Translations under genes and position numbers: made by a program | Source: Filosporella fistucella | Taxonomy: Eukaryota > Ascomycota > Leotiomycetes > Helotiales | Assembly (NCBI GenBank): GCA_030077755.1 | Contig: JAQJZZ010000011.1 | Span: forward strand, 3,224,001-3,288,000 | Length of the DNA stretch: 64,000 nt | Direction: 5' to 3' | Shown here: positions 43,940 through 55,663 of the stretch, piece after piece | Layout of the letters: every line of letters begins with the position of its first letter | Numbering within the stretch: position 1 is the stretch's first letter | The notes under the pieces: model-generated | What the model saw: the letters and a program-made list of their open reading frames with translations, nothing else | Databases searched by the model: none | What the model was told of the DNA's origin: nothing

Positions 43940-45339
43940 ATGGCTCCAACAAAAAGCCGTCTGAACTCTTCCATCTCTTCCGGCCCTTTGAAAACATTGA
44001 TAATAGATAATGGCGCATACACGATCAAAGCAGGGTTCTCCTCCCCAGACATCCAAGACCCGACTCCCTCGATTATCCCCAACTGCATAGCGCGCGATCA
44101 AGATAAGAAAATTTACATTGGATCAGACTTCTACTCATGCAAAGAGTACAGCGAAATCGCAATGAGGAGGCCGGTGGAGAAGGGCTACGTGGTGAATTGG
44201 GAAGCGCAAAAGGAGATATGGGAGCACGAATTCTTCGACGAGAAAGCGAAGCTCAACTGCGACCCAAAAGAGACAGGCTTGATCTTGACGGAGGCACCAA
44301 ATGCACTTCCTGCCCTGCAGACATTTTGTGATCAGATGGTCTTTGAGGAATTTGGATTTCAGCGGTACTTGAGATGCAGCGGTAGGCAAGTTCTGAGCAC
44401 CTCACCCTCTTTTTGTACTGACAAACTATAGGACCGCAGTTGAACGCTTATAACGATATACAATCCATTTTCAAAGCACCTCCCCGTGCATTAGACCTCA
44501 CAAATGTTCCTCCTGCCGAAATACTTATGCTCATCGATACTTCATACTCCCATACTACAATTACTCCTCTCCTTCTTGGTAAACCGCTCCAATCTGCGGT
44601 GCGACGTCTTGAGGTTGGCGGAAAACTTCTAACAAATCATCTACGAAATCTTTTGAATCAGAGGGCTCCATTCGATTTGAGTAACGAAACATATATCATA
44701 AGCGGCATCAAAGAAGAGATTTGCTATGTTTCGAAAGATTTTAAAGCCGATGTTGAGCGGACATGGAAGGGGCCGAAGGGTGATAGAAGGAGCACATTCG
44801 AAATGGGAGGCGGGATAGCGAAAGACTACGTTTTGCCCAACTTCAAGACAGGAGCTAAAGGATACATGCGTGATCATATTCCACCCACGAAATCCGGCGT
44901 GGATGCGATGACAGGGCGACCTTTGGACTCAGATGATGATATTGTAACGCTGAGGAACGAGAGATTTGTCGTGCCAGAGTTGCTGTTCAATCCACTGGAT
45001 ATTGGTATCAGCCAAAGTGGTGTTGCCCAACAAGTCATGAACTCACTCTCTGCTTTGCCGATGGGTCTATGGCCAGGATTCCTTGCCAATATTGTTGTAG
45101 TTGGAGGTACTTCCAATTTGGAAGGCTTTATTACCAGATTACAGATGGAAATCAGAGCACTTGCTCCAGCAGAATGTATTGTGCGAGTAGCAAAGGCACC
45201 TGATCCCATTATTAGCACCTGGCGAGGCGGCGCGAGTCTTGCCAGAGATGAGCAGAGGTTGAAAAGTTTGAGTGTTACGAAAGAAGAATATGATGAATAT
45301 GGTGCGGGATATACGGCAAGGAAGTTTTCTGGGAAGTAG
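43940..45339 (+). CDS. ARP6: Actin-related protein 6, SWR1 complex subunit
   Basis: Exons 43940-44381 and 44432-45339 give 449 aa, the family length. Arp6 is a nuclear subunit of the SWR1 remodeller, which loads histone H2A.Z. The actin-like phosphate loop is LIIDNGAYTIKAGF near residue 20; the second part has EILMLIDTSYSHTTITPLLL and FLANIVVVGGTSNLEGFITR, the second nucleotide-binding segment. The C-terminal STWRGGASLARDE matches the actin end (W-x-G-G-S). The 50-nt intron (GTAGGC donor, TAG acceptor) interrupts after LRCSG, and the join (GPQLNAYND) is natural. Arp6 rather than Arp5 is indicated by length and the absence of large inserts. Confidence 0.94.
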
Positions 45340-46243
45340 GTTCCATCTAATATCGGGTGCTCAAGTTTCTCGGAGCATATATAATACCAAGGAGGCGCAT
45401 TGACGCTGATTCAAAGCTCCCTCTTTCATTTTTATATTGTGAGCAGACTTCAAGCCGAAGCTGGCTAATATACCATGATTTTGAGGTTGTTCCCAATGTT
45501 TCCGCAGCTGTAGGGGGGCAGTGGCAACGCATTTCCTCTTGCTATAGAACCTCAAAAATTGAGCCCCAAAATGTGAGAGTCAAAAATTTATATGTCCTTA
45601 CAAGTAGCGAGAACGGCAGGATGTGTGGAAGGAGAAATCCACTTTAAGAATCATCTATGTCACACGTGCTAATTTCATTGCCATCAAGCTACAGTTCATC
45701 TCTTCGTCCAGACTATCACCATCTTTTTGCATGGGCCAAGAGCAGACGTCAAATCAATGTTTACTTGGTAAGCATGCGGTCTTGCAGGCGACGTACAATT
45801 ATCTTAACTCGAAGCCTAACTCTGACCGGGGAAGGACTTTCAATCAGCGACGGGCCTTTGCAAGCACTTTCTCTTGGCGTACTACCTGATAAAGCTAGAT
45901 CGACAACAATCAAGAAGTCCTGGCCCAATCCCAACATTAAAGCAATGAATTGAGAGCCATGTTGTGGCTGAAGGGTGTTTTATTGCAGGAGAACAACAAA
46001 GGGTCATGGTTTGATTCCGGTTACGGCGGCCCTTCTGTTTTATCTAGTTCACGGGATTTGGGACTTGAATTCAAAATTAAAGCCAAACGAGTGTAAATTG
46101 GAACAAGAGTCAAACGCTCGAGGAAAACTACTCTACAAGACGAACAACTGACAACCTTTCAATCCGACCTTACTACCACTCGTTCTGTATTCATCCAAGC
46201 TGAATCAAGTATGTACAACCCCTCAGACCGTTTCCTTGGACGA
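45340..46243. other. Intergenic, 0.9 kb
   Basis: Convergent 3' regions of ARP6 and the intradiol dioxygenase. Short overlapping frames only. Confidence 0.5.
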
Positions 46244-47390
46244 TTAGGATGGAGGTGATCCGCTTGGTGCAGCTCCACCTGGACCACCACCGCCGCTGTT
46301 GGAGTTTGCCACACCACCCTCAGCATACAAGGTGGCAGCTGCGCTGATAGTTTGCTCGCTGGTTAAGTCGATTCCAAAGGCAACCCATCCAAAAATACCA
46401 GCAGACACGTCGTCACCAAGAAGGGAGTACTCAACAACCGGATCAGAACTGGCTGCCTCCTCAGCAAAAATGCTGTCTTCAGAAAGTGTCGTACGGTCTT
46501 GTGTGTTGGTGCTGTAGGGTGATACAGCTTCGACTTGAGCAGTCAGATCCTCGTCGAAGAACAATTGGCCAACATGGCTAACATATCCTCCACTATAAGT
46601 TCCATTGTCATAGGTGGTACCGTTGAAGTGGGCGAGAACGTGAATGTGGTTGGTACGGCCAGTGTAATGACCAGGGAACAAAGTCGAAAATTGAGCCACA
46701 CCTTCGGCATCAGTAGGCTGCAACCCACGGAGGAAAGTGTTGTCAAGGTTTGAAGTATCTGATGTATCACCGTTTCCTGAAGCTACAATACCGGAATAGA
46801 CACCAGTAGAATTGCAGTGCCAGATCTCAATGACAGCATTGGTGACAGGTTCACAGGTAGCCATGTCAATAACCTGGGTATCGAGTATGAGAGAAACGCC
46901 TTCCTGGTCCTCCGTGATATCTTCTCTCACATACTCGCCAGCGACGTAGTATGGTCCTTGAGTGACTTCAGGCGAAAGGATGCAGGAGTTGTTGCCAGAA
47001 AATAGGATGGTCTCATCAGTGGCATTGGAATATGCCTCGCTGGAGAGATGGGTGGTATTCAAAACGCTTGCTGAATCACGAGCTTTGATGTAAGGAGAGG
47101 CTAGCTGAAGTCAGATATTTGGAAATGATGACAGGGAGTGTGTGTTATAGCTTACTGGCTGGAATGTTTCTCTTTTGGCGGGCGGCTTTCGCAACTGCTG
47201 CTCGACGAGCAATTGAGCGCTGCTCCAAACCTCGAGCCTTCATTTTCGCACTGCATTGGCTAAGATCCCGTCTCCCGGAATTCATGAATGCTGCACGTTC
47301 AGCCATCTCGGCACGATGATCATGACCTGGGTGAGATAGAACATTGGACGCGAAAACGGAAGCCGCGATGAGAGGAGTGATGAGCTGCAT
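46244..47390 (-). CDS. Secreted intradiol ring-cleavage dioxygenase (363 aa)
   Basis: Exons 47156-47390 and 46244-47100 give 363 aa; the intron (GTAAGC donor, CTGAC branch) ends at TAG. The start MQLITPLIAASVFASNVLSH is a signal peptide, followed by a pro-like region rich in Arg and Ala with an HPGHDH motif common in secreted fungal members. The non-haem Fe(III) ligands are visible: Tyr in EVTQGPYYVAGEYVRED and Tyr plus two His in LFPGHYTGRTNHIHV. The family opens catechol-type rings between the hydroxyls; secreted fungal versions probably act on plant or lignin phenolics. The Gly/Pro/Ser-rich C-terminal end is disordered. No carbohydrate-binding module. Confidence 0.94.
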
Positions 47391-48922
47391 GTTGACGAAA
47401 GATTGAATAGGTATGAAAGTAGAAAATAAAAGTATGAGAATGAATGAGAAATGGATGGTGGTGAGAAATGGAGTGAGTTGAGAAAATGGAGGGTTATATA
47501 GAGAAATGATAGCAGACACTTCAATTGAGATGCGATTGCCAAGAACAAAAAGCGTAGTCACTTGCGTACTCCCAGCTCCCTCATCCATCCGACTGTCCTT
47601 GCATGCTTGACTACCAGCATCATAGGACAGTGGAGTGGTGACGTTTCATATGAAAATATACAAAGGGTTGAGGCTAGCATGCGGAGGCTCTGTTTCCCCA
47701 CAGTCCACTTTTGACGGAGTGCTGTCGAGATTGAAAATGCAACGTCAACCATTGGTAGGACAGCGCAAGGGCGAACAAGAATTGTCCCATAGAGATTGGA
47801 TTATTAGCTCCGATTTGTGCATTGCCTTTGCCTTGACGCGTAGAGATTCCATTCTTGAAGTGGCTGAGGAGGTCGCTTGGTGGGTAATGTGGACGGGGCG
47901 TACGCGTGGTTCCTGGTGGACAGAATCCTTGGCGATCTTAACGTTGAGCTTAACCCATCGACAGTACTGGGGGCCGCCAAACACTGATAAGCCAATCACG
48001 AGCGACGTATTGCATGATGAATCAATGTTTCAACGTTTGAAGATCTTCGGACAGGGTATTAAGGATACATAAATAGAGGCTTGGCATCTGAAATAGAGCT
48101 TGAAGCTCGTCGTCCGGCATTCCAAGTTAAATCAGGAGAAAAAGGGGCTTTTGCTAGGTCCAGCCCGATGGAAGACGAACGTGGAAGATGCGTGTCTTGA
48201 TCGTGATAAGATAAATTTTATCATGAGATTGTGTTGTTGTTCTTAAGTGAAGCCTGTCGCTGCGAGAAATCCGCGAAAACACATGGTGTGTTAAAGCCAC
48301 TACGGATACGCCCTGCCCCCAGGCTCAGTTGAGAAAGTCGTATTGTATAAGCGTCTTTTGTGGCAAAGATTTGAGGTAGAGGTAATGGGAAAGAGAGCGA
48401 GGAGTTCAATCAAGGTCGAAATTGAGTGGAGAGATTGTTGATGTTGCCAGACCGATCAATAGGTGAGTGGAGTTAGGAGAGCACTTTCCAGAGCGAAATT
48501 GTGTCTCAATACATTTCCCGTGTTCGACGACCACTTCTGGAGCACCCTGTAATTCAGTCAGCAAGGTCCCAGGTGGATTGATCACACTGGGAATCATACA
48601 GTCGCACTAAGCAATGTCAGCATCAGCATCTACATCCATAAATTGCGTGACGACCAACAGAAGTCAAGGTGCTGCCTTCATTGTGCACAGCGCAGTAACC
48701 ACCGCCACATATTCGGCACATCAGTTGGGTCCGCTCGATGCATTCAGCACACTGGGTATATCAGTATACGTCCCATCGGTAGTTGAAGTACTCACATTAG
48801 GACCGCATTCAAAGCAGCTCCTTAGAACGCCTATCTAACTCGAGTTAGCGCAGAATCGCATCGGACACATCCAAAAAATCAAAGCTATCCCATACGTTTC
48901 CTCTGTGAAGTCGGCTGTCTAC
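47391..48922. other. Intergenic, 1.5 kb, no gene seen
   Basis: Contains the dioxygenase promoter. A plus-strand frame of 145 codons at 47635-48072 is not protein-like. Confidence 0.45.
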
Positions 48923-50303
48923 TCAACCCCACATTCCGTTACTGCCAGCCCCCGACATCATTTCAGCAACGAGACAATCTTGGACGCAAAGACCCATATG
49001 TACCTTGACATTCTTATCCGGCTCCTCGCTGATGATATGAGGATTACTGTCCCACGGAGCGCCCGAATGGTCAGGAACCTGATAACAGTCCTCGCACCAC
49101 CATTTTGAGCAACTTTCACAATACCGATTACGAAGACAATCCAGGCATCTGGCCAGCATTACCGTTGAACCATCATGGAAAGGAATCTTTGCAGATTTGA
49201 CAGACGAGGAATGCAGCGGGACAGGGGCGAGGAGAGGAAATCGATCCATTGGCGACTGCAAAAACTTGGAGAAGCCTTCAGGAGATTTGCGGCAGCCGGA
49301 ACAGCTCCCTAAAGAGTGAGTTGAGACCCGAGAAGATAAATGAGCACATCGGCGATTATACCAGGCCGTTCCATCCCACCTCGAATCATTCTCGCTGATT
49401 GCAGCATGATGGCGGGGACCACCGCACAAGACAGCATCGAAGCTGATGATGCCCTCACAAGCCAGCATTGTGTTCGCCCATTCCAAAGAAGGTGCTTTTG
49501 TGATCACTTTACCTGTACCCTGGAACCATTTATCTCCACCACGGGTCATCTCTTCAGCTAGTGCATTTCCGGATTTCTGGTTCCATTGAGCTCCAATCTG
49601 TGCGCCCGGTGAAAGCATCACTCCCCCCACAAAGGATGACTGATGATTGCTAGCTTTCAAAGTCCGCGGCGCTGGCAGTGCATCTTTCGCCCCAAATATG
49701 TATAATCCCTGCAATCTTGGAGTTCCAGTTGCTCTTGAGGGCCGAACTGCATAGACAAGTGCCTGTTGCAGTTTGCGTTCGTTTAGGTTCTGGACTTCGC
49801 GTATAGAAAGTATCCGCACGTTGAAGTGATCTTGGAGGATAATATCGGCAACCAGATCAGAAGTGACCGAGAGGCCATCAAGAATTAAAATTTGAACATA
49901 ATTCAGAATACCCCTTCGCTCTAGAGTATTCACGATTCCTCGGATGGGCCCACCATAAAAGCTGTGAGATGGTCAACACGTTTCTATGGAGCGCTGGGAG
50001 TAACACGAACTCGTCCTCTGTAACATTCTCATCTATCTGGACATTTCTCCACACCTCACCTCCATTATCAATAGGCGCAATCTGGAACTGTGCTTTCTTG
50101 ATAATGGTCAAATCAAGATATCTGAAAGTGCCAGGATAGGTATTTATAAGGTTCTTAAAGGACTTATTTGTTGCCCCAAGCGCGAGAATCGAGGAGACTG
50201 GGAGGTACGGGATGGTTTGATCGTAGATGATAGTATTAGACAGCAATTGCAGTAGAGTTGTTGGCAGATCGAGTTGTTGGAGCTTGATAGATGTTGACTC
50301 CAT
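48923..50303 (-). CDS. F-box protein with Cys-rich C-terminal segment (445 aa)
   Basis: Exons 50005-50303 and 48923-49961 give 445 aa; the 43-nt intron has a GTTACT donor and a TTGAC branch, and its removal joins DEFV to FYGGPIRGIVNTLERRGIL. Residues 10-55 fit an F-box (TIPYLPVSSILALGATNKSF leading to KNLI), the adaptor motif that recruits Skp1 in SCF ubiquitin ligases. The middle (LILDGLSVTSDLVADIILQ and FNVRILSIREVQNLNERKL) resembles leucine-rich repeats. The C-terminus has a dense Cys cluster (CLDCLRNRYCESCSKWWCED, then CYQ), likely zinc-binding. I recall this architecture in uncharacterised ascomycete F-box proteins; the substrate is unknown. Confidence 0.87.
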
Positions 50304-50695
50304 ATCATTACCAGATTAGGTTCTGCGAATCCGTCGATGAAGTTGGGGATTGTTGAGTGTAGGTTAAAGTGTGTAAGTGATGGTTGAGAAATAAGACGGG
50401 AAGATCGAGGTCCCCAGAGTGAACCGCGCCACTGATCACGCTAAGATTACGCTTATCCTTATCGGCTTATCAGTCTGTCAACGGAAGTTGCCTCGAGCTG
50501 TCGGCCTTATTACGCAGTCTCGTGCCTAATCAGATGGGTGTTCCAGGTATGGTGGGTTCGAGAATATCTGACAAACTCGATATTCGTTTCGTTCACTCAC
50601 ATTCACTCCAATATGCATTAATATTCTACAGCTTTGAAGTCTTCTTGTTGGAAGCCGCATAATTTCTTCTTCTACACAATCTGTTTGCCTCTATC
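50304..50695. promoter_or_regulatory. Shared divergent promoter of the F-box and UFD1-like genes
   Basis: 392 bp between opposite starts of two ubiquitin-related genes. The layout might allow coordinated expression, but I identified no specific sites. Confidence 0.5.
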
Positions 50696-53005
50696 ATGGC
50701 TGCTGCAGAAGTATCGCTGGCTTGGTCTGGGGTTTTTAATGTTGCCCCACGTAGCAACAAAAGCCTCCCTGGTGATAAGATCCTTCTTCCGCAATCCGCC
50801 CTCGAGCAGCTCCTCGCAGCATCTACAGTGACTGTATCCTCTTCGAGTCGACAAAATACCCCGGCTTTCGACTCTTTCAATCCATATGCGCTTGCTGCGG
50901 CCAGAGCTGCTCAGTCCGAGTGGCGAGATACACAACAACAACTTCCCCATCCCCTTACCTTTCGGTTGGTAAACACCAAAAACGGGAACGTGGTACATGC
51001 AGGTATCCGAGAATTTTCTGCGGAGGAAGGGGAAGTGGGATTAAGTCCATTCCTATTGGAAGCACTTGGTGTTATTGAACCGGCAACAAAATCGACACCT
51101 TCCTCCATACATTTGAATCATGCCGGTTCACCGTCTGCACCCATTGATCTTACACTGGACGATGATGAACAGGAGCCACCAAAAATCACTGTCCATGCGA
51201 AACAACTTCCGAAGGGAACATACGTACGTTTGAGGCCTCTTGAAGCCGGTTATAACCCCGAGGATTGGAAATCACTTCTCGAGAGGCATTTGCGGGAAAA
51301 CTTCACGACCTTGACAAATGGAGAAATTCTGACAGTTCGAGGATCCAAATCGGAAGAATTCCGTTTCTTGATCGATAAGTTTGCACCAGAAGGCGATGGG
51401 ATCTGTGTGGTTGATACTGATTTGGAGGTTGATATTGAAGCTTTGAATGAAGAACAAGCAAGGGAAACGTTGAAACATATCATGGCTAAGGCCCAGAAGG
51501 CTCCAGGTACTGCGGATGGCAGCTCAGTTGGTGGAGATCTCGATATATGGAAACCCACTTCTGGACAGGTGCTGGATGGGGATTACGTAGATTACCAGCT
51601 ACCATCGTGGGACCGTACGCAGGCCATCGATATCGAATTGACAAATGAGGACGGAGAGCATCTGGATCTATTTGTCAGTCCATTCTCGTCGCACCAGCGA
51701 GCAAGACCGAGAGATGATGAGCATGTATTTGGAGACTTCGGTACTTCATCAACAAAACAAATAATCATTCAACCCTCCAACATTGAGCTTGAGAATGCTG
51801 AGGCTTTGTATATCTCCGTTTACGCAAGGCCACAGACAGGAGACTCGACATCAAGATCACCTCACAAGTTCTCCTTGCAATACAAAGCGTTTCTCAGGGC
51901 CGGTTCTTCCCGCAATCCGGTTACACTCGATGTCGAGGATACAGAGATGCATACCCCCGAGGAAGAGCAGTGCAAGAATTGTCAACAATGGGTTCCAAAA
52001 CGGACAATGATGCTGCATGAGAATTTCTGCTTGCGCAACAACATATTGTGCCCACATTGTCAGAATGTGTTTCAAAAGAAGTCACAGGAATGGCAGGAGC
52101 ATTGGCATTGTCCGTACGATGATTCGTATGGTAATTCTCCGTCAAGTAAAGATCAACATGATGATATCTTCCACACGTCGAAGTCATGTCCTGGTTGTTC
52201 CTATGAGGCTAGCAATCTTCGAGACCTAGCCTCCCACCGAACTTCAGTGTGCCCTGCCAAGATCATTCTTTGTCAATTCTGCCATTTGGAAGTCCCTCAG
52301 GAAGGCGATCCATTTGATCCGTCTCCAGAGTCGCTGATTTCTGGCCTTACTGCACACGAACTAGCCGATGGAGCTCGAACGACCGACTGCCATCTTTGTT
52401 CTAAAATTGTTCGATTGCGAGATATGAATACCCATCTCAAACATCACGAGTTGGAGAAGAATAACAAGGCCAAGCCAATAATATGTCGCAACGTATACTG
52501 CGGGCGAACGCTTGATGGTGTGGGTAAGAATGGAGAGATCGGAGCTGGGAGTCGGAAAGGTCAAGGACCTGGAAATGATCTCGGATTATGCAGTATCTGC
52601 TTTGGAAACCTCTATGCCAATGTTTATGACCCTGAAGGGAAGGCTATGAAACGTCGAATTGAGCGCCGGTACCTTTCCCAACTGATTACTGGATGCAAGA
52701 ACAATTGGTGTAGGAACGAGTACTGCAAGGCAGGGCGAGCAACTTCTGGGGACCCAACCAATCTATCTACGCAAGAAGCTTTACCTTTGGTCAAACCACT
52801 GCTTGAAAAGATCAACGATCATAGAAGCCCGATGTTCTTCTGTGTTGACCAAGGTACTCAAAACAGACGAGATTTGGCAGAGATGCTCGCAGCCGAGAAG
52901 GTATATGATCTAGAATGGTGTATAGCTGCATGTGAGGCTGAAGGAGGGAAGTTAGATCTTGTCAGAACATGGCTGACAAACTGGGCTCCAAAGGTGGGGC
53001 AGTGA
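50696..53005 (+). CDS. UFD1-like protein with C-terminal AZUL zinc domain (769 aa)
   Basis: An intronless frame of 769 aa. The first 260 residues match the UFD1 N-terminal double-psi barrel arrangement (GDKILLPQSALEQLL, PLTFRLVNTKNGNVVHAGIR, KQLPKGTYVRLRPLEAGY), which binds ubiquitin chains in the Cdc48 pathway. An acidic SUMO-interaction-like stretch (IDLTLDDDEQ) lies at about 150. The middle contains a run of C2H2/CCHC-like zinc motifs (CKNCQQWVPKRTMMLHENFC, CPHCQNVFQKK, CHLCSKIVRLRDMNTHLKHH). Residues 655-745 look like the AZUL zinc-binding domain of Ube3a-type ligases (SQLITGCKNNWCRNEYCKAG). It is larger than canonical Ufd1 and is probably a paralogue, not the Cdc48 cofactor Ufd1 itself. 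Likely cytosolic or nuclear. Confidence 0.9.
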   Translation: MAAAEVSLAWSGVFNVAPRSNKSLPGDKILLPQSALEQLLAASTVTVSSSSRQNTPAFDSFNPYALAAARAAQSEWRDTQQQLPHPLTFRLVNTKNGNVVHAGIREFSAEEGEVGLSPFLLEALGVIEPATKSTPSSIHLNHAGSPSAPIDLTLDDDEQEPPKITVHAKQLPKGTYVRLRPLEAGYNPEDWKSLLERHLRENFTTLTNGEILTVRGSKSEEFRFLIDKFAPEGDGICVVDTDLEVDIEALNEEQARETLKHIMAKAQKAPGTADGSSVGGDLDIWKPTSGQVLDGDYVDYQLPSWDRTQAIDIELTNEDGEHLDLFVSPFSSHQRARPRDDEHVFGDFGTSSTKQIIIQPSNIELENAEALYISVYARPQTGDSTSRSPHKFSLQYKAFLRAGSSRNPVTLDVEDTEMHTPEEEQCKNCQQWVPKRTMMLHENFCLRNNILCPHCQNVFQKKSQEWQEHWHCPYDDSYGNSPSSKDQHDDIFHTSKSCPGCSYEASNLRDLASHRTSVCPAKIILCQFCHLEVPQEGDPFDPSPESLISGLTAHELADGARTTDCHLCSKIVRLRDMNTHLKHHELEKNNKAKPIICRNVYCGRTLDGVGKNGEIGAGSRKGQGPGNDLGLCSICFGNLYANVYDPEGKAMKRRIERRYLSQLITGCKNNWCRNEYCKAGRATSGDPTNLSTQEALPLVKPLLEKINDHRSPMFFCVDQGTQNRRDLAEMLAAEKVYDLEWCIAACEAEGGKLDLVRTWLTNWAPKVGQ

Positions 53006-53415
53006 GCACGGGAGGGTCGGGAAGGGGCCAGGCTGAAGGTTGAAAAATGGATGCATAGCGACGGGTAGATCTGCATGGACCGGCGTTTTAGAGAAACATG
53101 TAGAAGGCGCAAATATACCAGATAGATCTTGATAAAATGAATGAGCGACAAACGACCTTGTTTTCGTCTTCTGGGATGTTATGAGAGCCTGTCATTGAAT
53201 CAGTGATCTCTAGGTAGCGTTCGCGCGGGGCATGCTCAATGTGGGACTTGAAGGAAGGGCAGTGTCTGAAGTTCTTTCAGCACCTGCAAACGCGATACTT
53301 CGCTCTTCTTCTGATGCCTCGGGGCAACCCTCCATCAAACCCTCATCATCGAAAAGGGTAGGCAGCTGTTTAGTTGGTAGTCATCACTGCCAAATCTTGG
53401 TGTATCACTACAGTC
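53006..53415. other. Short intergenic, 0.4 kb
   Basis: 3' flank of the UFD1-like gene and 5' region of the esterase. No gene seen. Confidence 0.5.
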
Positions 53416-55047
53416 ATGGAAGTATCTATTCCTGAGAAGGGAGTCTTGAAAGGAGTAATTTTGCTTGATTCCCAGAGTGGCAAGGTGAAATGCTATCGAT
53501 TTTCTGGAGTTCCCTACGGACTCCCACCAATAGGCAGTAGAAGATGGAGAAAGCCAGAGCCTCTACCACAATCCTTTTCGTATAATTTGAATAACTCGCC
53601 TGGTCTTTTCACTGGGAGATCTTCGATATGCCCACAACCACGAGTTTTTGGCCGTCAAGAATCGACCCACAACGAAGATTGCCTACAATCAAATATTTAC
53701 GTACCCCTTGGTGAACCCCCTCAAGGTGGCTGGCCGGTGTTTTTTTACATCCGTAAGTATCCTGTTTCACCTCTATTGCTGTGACTGATGCAGCAAGATG
53801 GTGGCTTCTTACAGTTTGGCTCGAATAATTTCGATGACCCTTCGATTTTGATCAGTGATACTGATGTAAAATGTATCATCGTGTCTCCCGCGTACCGGCT
53901 AGGCATTTTCGGCTTCCTTTCATCACGACAGATTTGTGAACATGAAATTGGTTCCGCCAATTTTGGTTTCTGGGATCAGCGCCTAGCTCTAGAATGGACT
54001 TATGACAATGTCGAGCATTTTGGGGGGAATAGAGAAAACATCACGGTTGGAGGCTTGTCAGCAGGATCTTATGCTAGTTTCCATCAATTGGCCTACGACA
54101 TTGGACCGAGTTCTAGGAGACAAATTATTCGCCGTGTCTTTCAGTGGTCAAATGGCTGTGGCGTCCAGCCCAAACGGCTGTCTGAAGTCCAAGAACAATT
54201 CGAGGATTTGCTATCAGTATTGCGGATTCCAAGCCAGTGGAGCTCTGAGCAAAAGCTCGATGCCCTGAAGGCGATGCACGCCGATCAGTTGATAGAGGCC
54301 GTTGGTAATATGCAACAAAAGTTCTTCCGACCTATCCTGGATGGAAATTTCATGTCAGAGGATTTGTTTCGTGATATCTTCGATGGAAGTTTTGCGTCAA
54401 GAATGAGACAACTGGGCATTCAAACTATGATTGGTGATCTGACACAAGAATTCCATCTGTACAAGAACGTCTATCCACCAGACTCGTACAAGAGTTTAGT
54501 TGACAGACTCAGTTGGGATTATCCACGTCACATTGCTCTTGAAATTTGTGCACGTTACAAGCCATCGCCGACATCAAAAATGAAAAATTCTGAAGAATGG
54601 AAAGACGTCTTCGGGTCTCTCTATGCTGACATGCAGATTCATTCTACGATGCGAGGATTTCTACAAGAGATTGGCTCACAACTTCCTATTTCTAGCATCC
54701 ATCGTTATAGGATAGATTGGCGAACTCAGAGCGTGGACAAGAGACTTCCTCGAGAAGTAGGTGCGACGCATGGTACTGACATGTCTATCTGGTTTTATGG
54801 GAATGGCGAGGAATTGACAGACTCTGAGAAGGATTTGGTGCAGAGATGGCTCAAGCCTGTTGGATCCTTTCTTCGAGGTGAAAAGGTAGACTGGGGGACT
54901 GAGAACTTGAAGCAAGTGCGGTACTTGACAGCTGCGGGGCAGATTGAGGTCCAAGATGATGACGAGTGGGAGAGTAAACTTTCTTTGTGGGACTTGACAA
55001 AAGGTGCTACAAATTTAACGCCGTCGCAATTAAAGTCAAGGCTTTGA
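53416..55047 (+). CDS. Type-B carboxylesterase/lipase family protein (528 aa)
   Basis: Exons 53416-53752 and 53798-55047 give 528 aa. The 45-nt intron ends at the CAAG acceptor, which joins FFYIH and GGFLQFGSNN, giving the oxyanion-hole HGG motif. The N-terminal FSGVPYGLPPIGSRRWRKPE and EDCLQSNIYVP are typical of PF00135. The nucleophile elbow is GGLSAGSYASF (G-x-S-x-G with Leu instead of Glu), and the His region lies in THGTDMSIWFYG. There is no clear signal peptide, so the enzyme is probably intracellular, unlike many secreted esterases. Substrate unknown. A start in frame upstream at 53374 is less likely because its sequence is not family-like. Confidence 0.92.
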
Positions 55048-55417
55048 TTGTACCAGGCAGTTTGTACATTTTCTGTTATCCTTGTCACAGTGACCTGACA
55101 ATTGAAGTGTTAATGTTTATATTTGCGAGTTAATACGTAGGGAAGTGAAGTGTATCTCCAATAAAGGTTTCTGAGTTCTATAGAGGAAGGGCTCCGATAC
55201 TGCAAATTTGTGAAACAAACAGCCCAGGTGAGCTTGATAACCTAGGTCCATATTTACATAATTCGAATCACTTGTTGATGAAAGCCAGAGAAGATTCAAT
55301 AGCCCACCGAGTATTATTTCCCGAGGCGGGGTGGGCAGGCAGGGCAGTCGTGGAAATTTCGGTTGTCTGGGATCTTTATAGTATTGAATAACGCGGCCCA
55401 CAACATATTAGAACACC
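55048..55417. other. Intergenic, 0.4 kb
   Basis: 3' flank of the esterase and upstream of the tRNA gene. No gene seen. Confidence 0.5.
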
Positions 55418-55489
55418 GGCCTACTGGCCCAATGGCAAGGCGCTTGACTACGAATCAAGAGATTGTAGGTTCGATCCCTACGTAGGTCA
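55418..55489 (+). tRNA. tRNA-Arg (anticodon ACG)
   Basis: A 72-nt intronless cloverleaf. The acceptor stem GGCCTAC pairs with GTAGGTC (one G-U), the discriminator base is A at 55489, the anticodon stem CTTGA/TCAAG closes the loop CTACGAA with anticodon ACG, and the T-arm is GTAGG-TTCGATC-CCTAC. The ACG anticodon (read as inosine-CG) decodes CGT, CGC and CGA. A run of nine T at 55508 follows as RNA polymerase III terminator. Internal A and B boxes are in place. It lies between the esterase and the AhpD-like gene. Confidence 0.96.
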
Positions 55490-55507
55490 AAATTTCGGTA
55501 TCAAGTA

Positions 55508-55516
55508 TTTTTTTTT
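55508..55516 (+). terminator. RNA polymerase III T-run terminator for tRNA-Arg
   Basis: Nine consecutive T residues 18 bp after the tRNA 3' end; a second T8 run follows at 55521. Confidence 0.85.
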
Positions 55517-55663
55517 CCTATTTTTTTTGCGCGCTTTATGCATTACTTCATTTTAAAGATGTGGTGAAATGTCGGTGGTGGGCCCTGAGTACCTCAGGTC
55601 ACCAGCGCTACCAAAAAAAAGAGAAAATCAATCCAACACCACTTCTCTCATCCCAACACCACT

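Noticed and set aside
47635..48072. 145-codon plus-strand frame
   Set aside because: Lies in a promoter region and reads as random sequence.
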